From: Brevibacillus centrosporus
GTDB taxonomy: Bacteria; Bacillota; Bacilli; Brevibacillales; Brevibacillaceae
DNA length: 64,000 nt
Assembly: GCF_003710815.1 (NCBI RefSeq)
Contig: NZ_RHHP01000016.1
Coordinates: 1 to 64,000 of the forward strand
Reading direction: 5' to 3'
Shown here in pieces: positions 52,811 to 60,257 of the stretch. Numbering within the stretch: the stretch's first letter is position 1; each line of letters starts with the position of its first letter. A model generated the notes under the pieces. The model did no database searches and had not been told where the DNA came from. It worked only from the letters and a program-made list of their open reading frames with translations. Both the position numbers and the translations under genes were made by a program.

Positions 52811-53674
52811 CTACAAGCAATTGACCGCCTCACTCAGCTGCTCCAGGTTACTGTGGGTGTAAATGCTGGTTACCTTAAGTGAAGAGTGTCCAAGGAGCTT
52901 TTGAATCTGTACCAAGTTCACGTCCTTTTTGACCAACTGACTAGCAAAGCTGTGACGTAGGATGTGAGCCGTCACTTTCTTTTTCCAGCCAAGTTTCTTC
53001 ACGGCATCCGCAAGCACTCGGTTCACGTACACGTCAGATAGTTTTCCTGTTTTCTTCGTGCAGAAGAACAGATCAGAGTCCGTGTCCGGGCGTTCGTGCT
53101 CCAGGTAGTGCTGAAGAAGCGGCAGTAGCTTGTCTGAGATGGGAATGAGCCGATCCTTGTTTCCCTTACCGGCCACCACATGGATGACCCTTTGATCCAG
53201 ATCGACGGTGTCCGTGGTGAGAGAAAGGCACTCAGAAATGCGAAGTCCGGTGAGGTAGAGCACCAGAACAACCAGTTGAATGAGGTCATGGTCGATCGCC
53301 CCCACCAATTGTTGCACTTCAGTCTCAGACAGGTAGACTCGCTCTTTCTGCTGCAGCTTGATGTTTTCCACCGACAAGGCGACGTTTCGTGCAACCAACT
53401 CTTTTTTGTAGGCATAGGCAAAGAAGGAGCAGAGGGTGTAGAGATTTCTTGCCCGACTAGCAGGAGCATAGTTCCGCTTTTCCTTCAGCCAAAGAAGAAA
53501 GCTTTCCAGATCCGTTGCCGTAATTTCTTCAAGGTAGGGTGTGCAGTTATACTTCTTCTCAAGGAATTTGGAAAACTGCGTCAAGTCTTTTTCGTACCCC
53601 GTCGTTGTCTCTTTGCTGCGCTCAATGGACGACAGGTAGTGAAGAAACATGTGGATCACTTGCATCAATAACAT
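52811..53674 (-). CDS. Tyrosine recombinase (third, unrelated to the module copies)
   Basis: 287-residue XerD-like integrase starting at ATG 53674 after GGAGGG. Catalytic Arg in LTGLRISECLSL, Lys in VAGKGNKDR, HILRHSF, GHSSLKVT and the nucleophile Tyr in IYTHS are all present. It shares only general family similarity with the two module recombinases. It could resolve dimers of, or mobilise, the former plasmid. Confidence 0.92.
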   Translation of the reverse strand: MLLMQVIHMFLHYLSSIERSKETTTGYEKDLTQFSKFLEKKYNCTPYLEEITATDLESFLLWLKEKRNYAPASRARNLYTLCSFFAYAYKKELVARNVALSVENIKLQQKERVYLSETEVQQLVGAIDHDLIQLVVLVLYLTGLRISECLSLTTDTVDLDQRVIHVVAGKGNKDRLIPISDKLLPLLQHYLEHERPDTDSDLFFCTKKTGKLSDVYVNRVLADAVKKLGWKKKVTAHILRHSFASQLVKKDVNLVQIQKLLGHSSLKVTSIYTHSNLEQLSEAVNCL

Positions 53675-53713
53675 TGAAATCCCTCCATTGCGTTCATAGT
53701 TGTTGATTTCCAA

Positions 53714-53736
53714 ATCCCTATCGTATCAGTAGGGAT
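53714..53736. promoter_or_regulatory. Inverted repeat before the third recombinase
   Basis: ATCCCTA / TAGGGAT with a 9-bp spacer, 40 nt before the ATG and next to a TATAAT. A possible operator. Confidence 0.4.
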
Positions 53737-53818
53737 CAATTATATGATATATGTCTGAACATTTTGCGTTTTAGTTTTTTCCCTTCGCTCTGACAATTCA
53801 AGTACCTTTCCCTTTTTT

Positions 53819-53860
53819 CGAGGGAAAGGAGGGCGCAAGACACCGCCCTGTTCGCCCTCC
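53819..53860. repeat. Island hairpin repeat, copy 3
   Basis: CGAGGGAAAGGAGGGCG ... CGCCCTGTTCGCCCTC: outer GAGGG / CCCTC and inner GGGCG / CGCCC arms. Confidence 0.65.
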
Positions 53861-53930
53861 AATTGGAACGCCCCCCCAAAATTTCTCGGTGATGGACGTC
53901 TACACCGTGCATCTGAAAAATTCGTAGCCC

Positions 53931-54502
53931 CTACCGCTTAGGAACGTATTTTCTAACGGAAACAATGTTTTCCCACACGTTTCCTTCTTCATCTTTTCGA
54001 TGTTCGATGCTCACCTTTACCTTTCTGCCTGCCAGGTCACGCAGGTCGATCCCATTACCAGGCTCTGTGCCCAAATACCCTTCAGCACGGGATAGAGCCT
54101 ACTTTTCGAATCAATACTTCGGTTCGCACTAAACTCCACGGTGACTCCTTCCTTTGTGTCAGGATGCTTAATGAGGAAAGGAATCGTGATCTTCACCCAC
54201 GGACCAAACTGTCCTGTGGTCATTTTTTCTGCCTTTGGCTGACCTACTTGGGCAACATAGTCGTCTTCATCTAATTTTGGCTTACGAAGCGACTTCTTCA
54301 CGGTTAACAGGTCTTCATGGTCTTCATCCGCCTCATCCGCTTCAACCTCGTCCTCTTCGTCAGCCACAAACTGTACGTCCTTCTCGAAGTCTTCCAAGTC
54401 ATCCAGTTCTACATCTAGCTCTAATTCCTCATCCAACAGCTGATTCATCGCATCCTCACTCTCCTGTACGCGTCCTTTATGAGCAAATGCTGTGGTATTC
54501 AT
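53931..54502 (-). pseudogene. OB-fold-like plasmid protein, frameshifted near its C-terminus
   Basis: Starts MNTTAFAHKGRVQESED, then an acidic stretch (residues 20-65) and a conserved-looking domain (GQFGPWVKITIPFLIKHPDTKEGVTVEFSANRSI). Near 54088 the frame changes: the original frame ends soon as WAQSLVMGSTCVTWQ. The +1 frame continues EGYLGTEPGNGIDLRDLAGRK, VKVSIEHRKDEEGNVWENIVSV to a stop at 53931, which reads as the natural end of an OB-fold domain. It resembles phage/plasmid single-strand-binding or DUF669-like proteins; this is inference. Confidence 0.65.
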
Positions 54503-54574
54503 GTTTTCTGCCTCCCTTTACTTGTATAAATCAATCGAATGTCCTAACATAACGATAGGAAAATTTTTTTAGAG

Positions 54575-54612
54575 CCGGGATTCAGACAGGTCGCAACTGT
54601 CCGAATCCCCTT
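54575..54612 (+). terminator. Plus-oriented terminator-like hairpin
   Basis: GGGATTCAGACAG / CTGTCCGAATCCC with a GTCGCAA loop and TTTTTT on the plus strand. A plus promoter TTGTAT, 17 nt, TAACAT lies just upstream (about 54518-54546), so a short antisense RNA is possible. The minus-strand gene ends inside the stem. Confidence 0.45.
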
Positions 54613-55067
54613 TTTTGCGTCATTCTGAGTTTCCCCGACCTGCCCCAGATGTACGTTGTAGGGCTTTCAGGGCGGAAAAGTGAGTGATCGTTGTTGCCCT
54701 CTTCTCCCTCGTTGATTTCTCCGACCCTTGCTTGGTACTGTTCGTAAGAAAACGTGTCTAACTCCTGACCTTTGTAGTCCATGAAGTGTACCTCGATGGA
54801 GTAGCGATAGTGTTTCTTGTAGTAATCCAGTACTTCGTTCATTTCTTCTGGCGACACTACTTGTGGATCACTTACGGTTTCAAGATCTTCATACATCCCT
54901 GATTCCCACATTTGATCAAATTCCAGAAATGGTTGCCCTTTCTGACCATGATCCAGACGAAATACTTGATCTGGCTTCTGTACTTCCAAAGTAGGTTGTC
55001 CACCATCTTGATTCGTGTGGATGTGAAGATGGATGTGGGTGGTCATCGAGTGATTGCGTTTAGTCAT
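54582..55067 (-). CDS. Hypothetical island protein
   Basis: 161 residues from ATG 55067 (GGAGG upstream). The N-terminus is His-rich (MTTHIHLHIHTNQDGG); the middle (EEMNEVLDYYKKHYRYSIEVHFMDYKGQELDTFSYEQYQARVGE) looks like an ordinary small domain. The last 40 codons run through hairpin repeat copy 4 and a terminator-like hairpin, so the original stop may have been earlier. Unknown function; divergent from the ArgR-like gene. Confidence 0.6.
   Translation of the reverse strand: MTKRNHSMTTHIHLHIHTNQDGGQPTLEVQKPDQVFRLDHGQKGQPFLEFDQMWESGMYEDLETVSDPQVVSPEEMNEVLDYYKKHYRYSIEVHFMDYKGQELDTFSYEQYQARVGEINEGEEGNNDHSLFRPESPTTYIWGRSGKLRMTQKRGFGQLRPV
54658..54711. repeat. Island hairpin repeat, copy 4 (inside a reading frame)
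   Basis: GTAGGGCTTTCAGGGCGG ... GCCCTCTTCTCCCTC. It is within the C-terminal codons of the 161-residue protein, suggesting insertion into coding sequence. Confidence 0.55.
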
Positions 55068-55151
55068 TGTTATTACCTCCGTTTTTTCACTATTGTTGTA
55101 GGTACAAAATGAATATATTATCAATTTTATTCATTGTAAAATCGATATAAA

Positions 55152-55180
55152 TTGTATATTTTAATCATATATGATATAAT
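55152..55180 (+). promoter_or_regulatory. Promoter of the ArgR-like gene
   Basis: TTGTAT (55152-55157), 17 nt, TATAAT (55175-55180), a strong sigma-A match. The ATG is about 200 nt downstream, leaving a long leader. Confidence 0.75.
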
Positions 55181-55220
55181 AAATTCAACCCATGAGATAA
55201 GAACGTCTCATTTAGGCTAT

Positions 55221-55314
55221 AAAAAGGGGGAATAGGCAGGACTGCCTTTCGAGTAGCCGTATGTAACCTTTTCAGTCAGTCCTCCCTGCCCAAAAGCCTT
55301 TTTCCCCCGTTTTT
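55221..55314 (+). promoter_or_regulatory. Long structured leader of the ArgR-like gene
   Basis: Nested arms: AAAAAGGGGG (55221-55230) with CCCCCGTTTTT (55304-55314), and inside GGCAGGACTG with CAGTCC / CCTGCC. The 3' side ends in a T-run as in an intrinsic terminator. An upstream ATGAGA / TCTCAT hairpin (about 55192-55210) comes first. It looks like an attenuator or a bidirectional barrier. Confidence 0.55.
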
Positions 55315-55384
55315 CCGTGTACGAACATGAATAAAGCAGTTCCAAAGTACTAATTTTTATTTTTTTGAAAGAGAGGCGATCGTA

Positions 55385-55882
55385 ATGAATGAAGAGTTCC
55401 TTTCCCAGCGTGAGGCAAAACAGAGGCGTTTAGCTGCCATTGAGGAGATCGTTCAAGCCTACCCGATTCGTACACAAGAAGAATTGGTTGTAAAGCTAAA
55501 AGAAGGATACGGGATAGACACCAATCAAGCTGCCATTTCACGAGATATTAAAGATTTAGAGCTTGTCAAAGACCGTTTGACCAATTGCTACACATTGAAT
55601 GAAAAAGCCAAGCAAAACATGGAGCGCGAACGTCTGCAAAATCTTATGTTTCAAGCGGAAGCGGTCTTTTGTGATTATCCATTAGATGTCATGATGCTAA
55701 AAACAGACCCTGCCTACTCCCACCTGATTGCAGCTACCATAGAGACATTGTTTTCCACTGAGAAAAATCCAATTGGGACATTCATTGGTTCTACAGGGAC
55801 ACTTCTTCTTGTGGCGAGTAAAGAGCAAAAGCAAGCTATTCAAGAAGAGCTGAGAACAATTTTTGTGTCAGAAGTAGAGTAG
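55385..55882 (+). CDS. ArgR-like transcriptional regulator
   Basis: 165 residues. The N-terminal winged helix (RRLAAIEEIVQAYPIRTQEELVVKLKEGYGIDTNQAAISRDIKDLELVK, about 14-63) copies the ArgR DNA-binding signature. The C-terminal part (MMLKTDPAYSHLIAATIETLF, then IGTFIGSTGTLLLVA) resembles the ArgR hexamerisation/arginine domain, but the GTIAGDDT-type loop reads GTFIGSTGT, lacking the acidic residues that bind arginine. GAAAGAGAGG precedes the ATG. ArgR-type proteins also act in plasmid resolution (cer/XerCD), so a role with the island's recomb inases is as possible as arginine control. Confidence 0.8.
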   Translation: MNEEFLSQREAKQRRLAAIEEIVQAYPIRTQEELVVKLKEGYGIDTNQAAISRDIKDLELVKDRLTNCYTLNEKAKQNMERERLQNLMFQAEAVFCDYPLDVMMLKTDPAYSHLIAATIETLFSTEKNPIGTFIGSTGTLLLVASKEQKQAIQEELRTIFVSEVE

Positions 55883-55890
55883 ACTCTTTT

Positions 55891-55941
55891 TTGCAGGGCA
55901 ATCAGGGCGGAAAAAAGGGATCGCCCTCTTCGCCATGCAAG
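55891..55941. repeat. Island hairpin repeat, copy 5
   Basis: TTGCAGGGCAATCAGGGCGG ... CGCCCTCTTCGCC...GCAAG, the most regular copy, between two convergent genes. A smaller relative, AGGGC ... CGCCCT, is at about 56541-56571. Confidence 0.7.
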
Positions 55942-55985
55942 ATTCACCACACCCCATCCACACGTTGTGTTTCTTTGACCGAACG

Positions 55986-56444
55986 TCACTTTCTAGTGGC
56001 AAGGTAGTGCTTGACCGCTTCTGCTACTAACCAGCTGTAGCTTGGAATGTACCTTTCCTTTTTCAGCGCTTCCATCGTTTCCATCAGTTCTCTATCCAAA
56101 TAAATGGTCACCTTTTTATGCTGCTCGTAAAAACCCGGCCTCTTTTGCAGTCCGAGGTACATTGGTTCGGACTGACCGGAACTCACGTTTTGCCGTTCTG
56201 AAAAAGCCAGCCTGGACTGGCTAACTGGCGTGTGCCGCCTCTGAAATTCTTCTGCTGGCGCAAAGCTGTCCTCTTCCTCCTCTTCCCATCCAGCTTCAAT
56301 CCCTTCGTCCTCACTGTTCGAGCTTTCACTTACATCCGTTCTCTGTTGTACTTTTTCCCAGCTGATCCCATGCGAGGCTCCCTCCCTCCTGGACTGCCCT
56401 TTTGTACCTGTCAAATCCAAATTACGTTTACGTCGTTGAAACAT
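55986..56444 (-). CDS. Ribbon-helix-helix-like DNA-binding protein
   Basis: 152 residues from ATG 56444 (GGAGGG upstream). A basic start (FQRRKRNLDLTG), a long acidic/Ser-rich disordered middle, and a C-terminal RHH of the MetJ/CopG kind: HKKVTIYLDRELMETMEALKKERYIPSYSWLVAEAVKHYL. This suggests a plasmid copy-control, partition or autoregulatory repressor. An inverted repeat upstream may be its operator. Confidence 0.75.
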   Translation of the reverse strand: MFQRRKRNLDLTGTKGQSRREGASHGISWEKVQQRTDVSESSNSEDEGIEAGWEEEEEDSFAPAEEFQRRHTPVSQSRLAFSERQNVSSGQSEPMYLGLQKRPGFYEQHKKVTIYLDRELMETMEALKKERYIPSYSWLVAEAVKHYLATRK

Positions 56445-56475
56445 CTCAATCCCTCCATGCCTGTGAAAGTAGTCG

Positions 56476-56503
56476 AAGTCGACATCGTCGGTTACGTCGA
56501 CTT
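56476..56503. promoter_or_regulatory. GTCGAC inverted repeat, possible RHH operator
   Basis: AAGTCGAC (56476-56483), 12 bp, GTCGACTT (56496-56503), with further GTCGA/GTCGG direct copies between and beside the arms. It is 32 nt before the RHH gene's ATG. Confidence 0.5.
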
Positions 56504-56594
56504 TTATCAAAATGTTTCTCTGTGTGTGAAAGCAAAATAAATAGGGCAAACGAACGTCCGCCCTTGAATCAATCATCGTGACCTAATCAGTCAC

Positions 56595-56735
56595 CTACAT
56601 TAGTTTTGAACGAAGCTCTGCTTGGTTCAGACCATGCTCGTTTGCTACTTTAGCTATAGCCTGCTCCCGACTCATTCTCGCCAAAACCAGTTTCGCAATG
56701 ATCCAGATCAGCTCTTTCAAAAGCGGATTCATCAT
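56595..56735 (-). CDS. 46-residue hypothetical protein
   Basis: ATG at 56735 (a second ATG follows directly) after AGGAGG; stop at 56595. MMNPLLKELIWIIAKLVLAR forms an amphipathic/hydrophobic helix, and MSREQAIAKVANEHGLNQAELRSKL a helix-turn-helix-like end. It lies downstream of a 19-codon hydrophobic ORF and DUF960. No family recognised. Confidence 0.6.
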   Translation of the reverse strand: MMNPLLKELIWIIAKLVLARMSREQAIAKVANEHGLNQAELRSKLM

Positions 56736-56752
56736 TAATCCTCCTTTCGCTT

Positions 56753-56812
56753 TTACTTTTTTGCTCCCACAAGAATCTGTAGGATGAAAAGAATAATCTT
56801 GATGATTGTCAT
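56753..56812 (-). CDS. 19-residue hydrophobic peptide
   Basis: ATG at 56812 after GAGGCGG; stop at 56753. The product MTIIKIILFILQILVGAKK is one membrane helix with lysine ends, like type I toxins or small membrane peptides. It lies 13 nt after the DUF960 stop and 18 nt before the 46-residue gene, so probably one transcript. Translation is not certain. Confidence 0.45.
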   Translation of the reverse strand: MTIIKIILFILQILVGAKK

Positions 56813-56824
56813 GTCAGCACCGCC

Positions 56825-57151
56825 TCAGTATTCTTCGGGAAGGAGTAAAGTCGAATACTCCCCCGAATCCATGATCCAAACCGTGACTCCGATCGCCAGA
56901 TTCTCGGTATGATCCACGTAGAACACTTCCTCATGGAAAGGCTGCTCCTGCCGATTTAGAACCTTCTGCACTGGCTCACCATCCACCCACTCTGCTGAAA
57001 GCTCGAAAATTTGGAGATGATCCAACTGATCTCCCCGTTCTTGCCGTTTCTCAAGGATGCTCCACAGAAGGAGCTGCAGCTCAAACGGAACGACTTCATT
57101 GACTCCGCGTGTCACGTATCGATCTGAAGAGAACATTTTCCGCGTTTCCAT
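56825..57151 (-). CDS. DUF960-family protein
   Basis: 108 residues: FSSDRYVTRGVNEVVPFELQLLLWSILEKR at residues 7-36 and LQIFELSA ... RQEQPFHEEVFYV are the DUF960 signature, a family found on plasmids and phages of Firmicutes, function unknown. Its ATG is 2 nt after the radC stop. Confidence 0.8.
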   Translation of the reverse strand: METRKMFSSDRYVTRGVNEVVPFELQLLLWSILEKRQERGDQLDHLQIFELSAEWVDGEPVQKVLNRQEQPFHEEVFYVDHTENLAIGVTVWIMDSGEYSTLLLPEEY

Positions 57152-57153
57152 CC

Positions 57154-57616
57154 TTACATGTACCCTCCTTCCTTCAAGCTAACGTAGGCACCCTCTGTAC
57201 CGACAATGATGTGATCCAAAACAGGGATACCCAGCAACTCCCCCGCCTCTTGGAGCCTCTTTGTCACATCCAGATCAGGCTGGCTGGGAGTGGGGTCACC
57301 ACTCGGATGGTTATGCGCGACAATGATGGAACTGGCATTCGCCAGGACAGCTGCCTTGAATGTTTCACGGGGATGAACGATCGAACTGTCCAGCGATCCT
57401 ATGGAGAAGGTGTGAATGGCTGTTGGTTCATTCTTAACATTCAGACAAATCAGAAAAAAACTGCTCCCGATCCGATTCTTGCAAAAACGACTGGAACAGC
57501 CCTACAGCATCCTTCGCCATCCGAATCCGACGTTGCGGATACAAAAGGCTTGATTCCCGTACCATTTGTAACCGGACGATGTTGACCCGCTTTGCTACTT
57601 CTTCGCTCATTTTCAT
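57154..57616 (-). pseudogene. RadC-like (JAB/MPN domain) protein, frameshifted
   Basis: The start at 57616 reads MKMSEEVAKRVNIVRLQMVRESS to SDREQFF. A run of seven T (minus strand, 57460-57454) puts the frame into a stop 6 codons later; six T would continue LICLNVKNEPTAIHTFSIG and on to the metal-binding HNHPSGDPTPSQPD and a stop at 57154. The repaired protein is 153 residues, a typical plasmid-type RadC. It overlaps the next gene upstream by 4 nt and DUF960 downstream. Confidence 0.85.
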
Positions 57617-58017
57617 TCCACATGCGCCTCCAAAAAAGTTTTCAGTTCTTCATCATCCGCGACGACGATCTCAGGAACATAGAAAGCCATGGCGTACTCG
57701 TTGGTGTAAATGACAACCGCCTTGTACCAGCACTCCCCCTGACGTACCACCTTGTCGACAAACTCCGGCAAGCTACCAAGTAGTCCACCTGTTTCCCTTT
57801 CCAAACCAACTACGGACAGATCCCGAAGGTTGTCTCCTTGCTCCAGCACGACCAGGAAGCCGTAGTGATCCAGAGCAAATTCTTCGTCCAGACCGTCGAA
57901 GTCAAAAGCTTCTTTCAGGCCGAGAAATTCTTCCTCCAGAAACGATGTGATGGTGTCGGAAAACACCTGCGCTGCGCGAATCAAACGCACGTCCTGCATG
58001 GTTTTGATCGTTCTCAT
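57613..58017 (-). CDS. Hypothetical plasmid-type protein
   Basis: 134 residues from ATG 58017 (GGAGG upstream, 8 nt). Acidic and soluble, with a repeated beta-hairpin look (FLVVLEQGDNLRDLSVVGLE; WYKAVVIYTNEYAMAFYVPEIVVADDEELKTFL). No motif recognised. It overlaps radC by 4 nt and leads the radC-DUF960-small ORF transcript. A hairpin (GAGGCA ... TGCCTC, 58040-58076) lies in its leader. Confidence 0.6.
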   Translation of the reverse strand: MRTIKTMQDVRLIRAAQVFSDTITSFLEEEFLGLKEAFDFDGLDEEFALDHYGFLVVLEQGDNLRDLSVVGLERETGGLLGSLPEFVDKVVRQGECWYKAVVIYTNEYAMAFYVPEIVVADDEELKTFLEAHVE

Positions 58018-58114
58018 TCTCTCATCCTCCAAACGAATTAGAGGCACCTTCCCGCAACCATGACGGAAAGATGCCTCGTTTACTTGTGATTGATTGTTAC
58101 CAATTACGATTAGC

Positions 58115-59014
58115 TTACAAAAGCGCTACAGCCTGCTCCTTGTCCTGTCGGCTGGTGTTGATGTAGTAGTGGGCCGTGGTCTGAATGTGGGCGTGACCTG
58201 CAAGCTTACTAACCGTTGTGAGCGGCACTCCTTTCTTGAGCAGACGGGAACAGAAGGTGTGACGAAACTTGTGCGGGTACAGTTTGAAGCCGAGCTGCTT
58301 CTCCAAACCTTCTAGGAGTGTGTTGACCGCGTCCTTGCGCATCTTCTCGGCCCGTTGACTGAGCAGCAGGTAGGGACTGTCCCGATGCTTGTTTTCCTGC
58401 CGTTCTGACCGAATGTACGCTTTGATCAGATCCACCAGATCTGGACGAAGCGGAATCTCTCTGTACTTGCCACCCTTACCTGTAACTCGAAGTGTGTTGG
58501 TGAGGTAGTCCAGATCACTGAGATGGATGCCACACAGCTCACTCACACGAACACCAGTGTACAGTAGCAACCAAACGATTAAGTGGTTCCGCTGGCTGAC
58601 TTTGCTCCTGTCCTGGACAAAGAACAGCAGCTGGTTCACCTCCTGCTCTGAAAAGACTTCCACCTCTCCCTCGCTGCCAGCCGCTACCTTGATCCTGTCT
58701 TTCCGCAGCGTGACGACTTGCTCCATGGTCAGCTTGCGGTCGATCAGGAACAGATTGAACGCTTGGAGACTGTTGATCTTCTTGTTGATGGTGGCCACTG
58801 CGTACTTGTTTTCCATCAGGTGGTTCTTGTAGCTAGAGACGTAGAAGCGTTTCAGATCGGTAGGCTGCTCTACTCCCATCCCCTCCAGGTACACACAAAA
58901 CCCCTTTACGTCTCCCACGTAGGATTCAATCGTTTTGGGTGCAATCCCGTTTTCCACAAGGTACTGCTCAAATTGCCGAATCACATCCACTATCAAACAC
59001 CTACCTTGCTTCAT
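58115..59014 (-). CDS. Tyrosine recombinase, module copy B
   Basis: 299 residues, almost identical to the copy at 48813-49691 except for the N-terminus (MKQGRCLIVDVIRQFEQYL instead of MNPIEEFEQYL) and scattered changes; all catalytic residues (Arg, Lys, His-x-x-Arg, His, Tyr) are intact. Its ATG overlaps the stop of the preceding small gene (ATGA), so the two are translationally coupled. Confidence 0.92.
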   Translation of the reverse strand: MKQGRCLIVDVIRQFEQYLVENGIAPKTIESYVGDVKGFCVYLEGMGVEQPTDLKRFYVSSYKNHLMENKYAVATINKKINSLQAFNLFLIDRKLTMEQVVTLRKDRIKVAAGSEGEVEVFSEQEVNQLLFFVQDRSKVSQRNHLIVWLLLYTGVRVSELCGIHLSDLDYLTNTLRVTGKGGKYREIPLRPDLVDLIKAYIRSERQENKHRDSPYLLLSQRAEKMRKDAVNTLLEGLEKQLGFKLYPHKFRHTFCSRLLKKGVPLTTVSKLAGHAHIQTTAHYYINTSRQDKEQAVALL

Positions 59015-59220
59015 TCAATCTTTGAACCAGCAAACATGCGAAACGTACGCCACATCTCACCTTCATCCTGTCCCCACGCCTGTCTCACGTTGTCCGGGTC
59101 GAGGATGCGGAAGTGTTGGGTGAACATGTTCTGCTGCAGCTTCCAGCCGTTTCTTCTATCCAGGGTGTTCCAGAAAACCTGACCGCCTAACGTCTTGGTC
59201 GGTACGTTCGGGAAAAGCAT
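59011..59220 (-). CDS. Conserved small protein of the recombinase module, copy B
   Basis: 69 residues from ATG 59220 (AAGGAG upstream; a TTG three codons earlier is possible). LFPNVPTKTLGGQVFWNTLD, RRNGWKLQ, RILDPDNVRQAW repeat the sequence of copy A. Directly coupled to the recombinase. No known family. Confidence 0.72.
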   Translation of the reverse strand: MLFPNVPTKTLGGQVFWNTLDRRNGWKLQQNMFTQHFRILDPDNVRQAWGQDEGEMWRTFRMFAGSKIE

Positions 59221-59252
59221 GTACAACAACTCCTTTTGGTTTTTGGGAACGC

Positions 59253-59288
59253 AAAAAGGCCCTACATCCGTTGGTTGGACGTAGGGCT
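59253..59288 (-). terminator. Terminator-like hairpin, module copy B
   Basis: Same stem as in copy A (AGCCCTACGTCC / GGATGTAGGGC) with CTTTTTGC after it. Confidence 0.7.
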
Positions 59289-59336
59289 GGCTACTTCTGC
59301 AATTTTTTTGTACCTCGACATCGTTTTGAGCCTCCT

Positions 59337-59395
59337 GTAGCGTCAGTGGTGCCAGATGCGTTACCGTCTGTCGGTCCTTTCGGTACTGCCGCTAC
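59337..59395. repeat. 60-bp palindromic element, module copy B
   Basis: GTAGCGTCAGT ... ACTGCCGCTAC, with inner GTCGGTCC ... GGTACTG. Same length and place as the copy at 50073-50132 with several changes. Confidence 0.6.
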
Positions 59396-59417
59396 TTGCG
59401 GAACATGGAGGGGAAGC

Positions 59418-60257
59418 TTAGTGCAGTTGCTGTTTCAGTTTTTCTACTTCAGCTATGGTCAGTCCGGTCAACTCCGAGATTTCGGCCACGTTCAAACCTT
59501 TTGCAAGCATGTTACGAACAATGACAGCCTTCCCTTCAGTTCTTCCTTCTTCCTTTGCTCCTTCAACCATGTTCAATTCATCCTTCAATGCTTTCTCCCG
59601 CATTTCATACAATCTGCGAGCTTCGGCATCCTGACTCAAAAATTCAAGGACGTTGACTGCCTTACGAATCGTTGGTTCACTCATAGCCAATTCCTCCAGT
59701 TTCGTTTCACTCTCGGCCTTCAGAAACAGCAGCCATTTCACCAGCAGGTCACTGGTTTCCTGATGCTCTGCTCCCAGCTTCGGCAACTCAAGAAAATGGA
59801 TTTCCAGATTGTCCGTCAAAACAAATTTCTCTTTGTCTTCTCTCAGACGAAAAACGCTGTGGTAGCTCTTTGAGGGTAGGTACGAAAAGTCCACAATGCT
59901 GATTGTAACCGTCTTTTTGAGGTTCCGGTACGGTTCACCTTCTGCCAGCTGTCCCTCGTACATCTTCGCCCAGTAGTACAGAGAGCGTTTCTCCATGTCG
60001 TACTTGTTGTGTAGTTAAACTTCAATGTTGATCTGTTCGCCTGTCTTCGTTTTCCCCCTGACATCAAGGATGGATGCCTTGTCACCCACCTGATCCGCGT
60101 TGATGTGCGGGTCAACCAGCGTGATTTCCTTTAGCTGTTTTCCTTCCTCTGGTTTTAGCGTCGCGTTGAGAAACGACAACAGCAGGTCTTTGTTTTCCTC
60201 GGTACCGAAAATTCGCTTGAACACAAAATCGACGATGGGATTCATCCGCTTGGTCAC
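59418..60257 (-). pseudogene. Rpn-family recombination-promoting nuclease/transposase, copy B with internal stop
   Basis: Full-length Rpn/transposase_31 reading frame: MNPIVDFVFKRIFGTEENKDLL (residues 5-26), ASILDVRGKTKTGEQINIEV, then TAA at 60017-60015, then in the same frame LHNKYDMEKRSLYYWAKMY and on to the C-terminus (279 codons). The stop replaces the residue after INIEV, where relatives have Q (CAA to TAA is one change), next to the PD-(D/E)XK catalytic core. The two halves could only act if the stop is read through. Its 3' half shares a 264-bp block with copy A. Confidence 0.85.
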
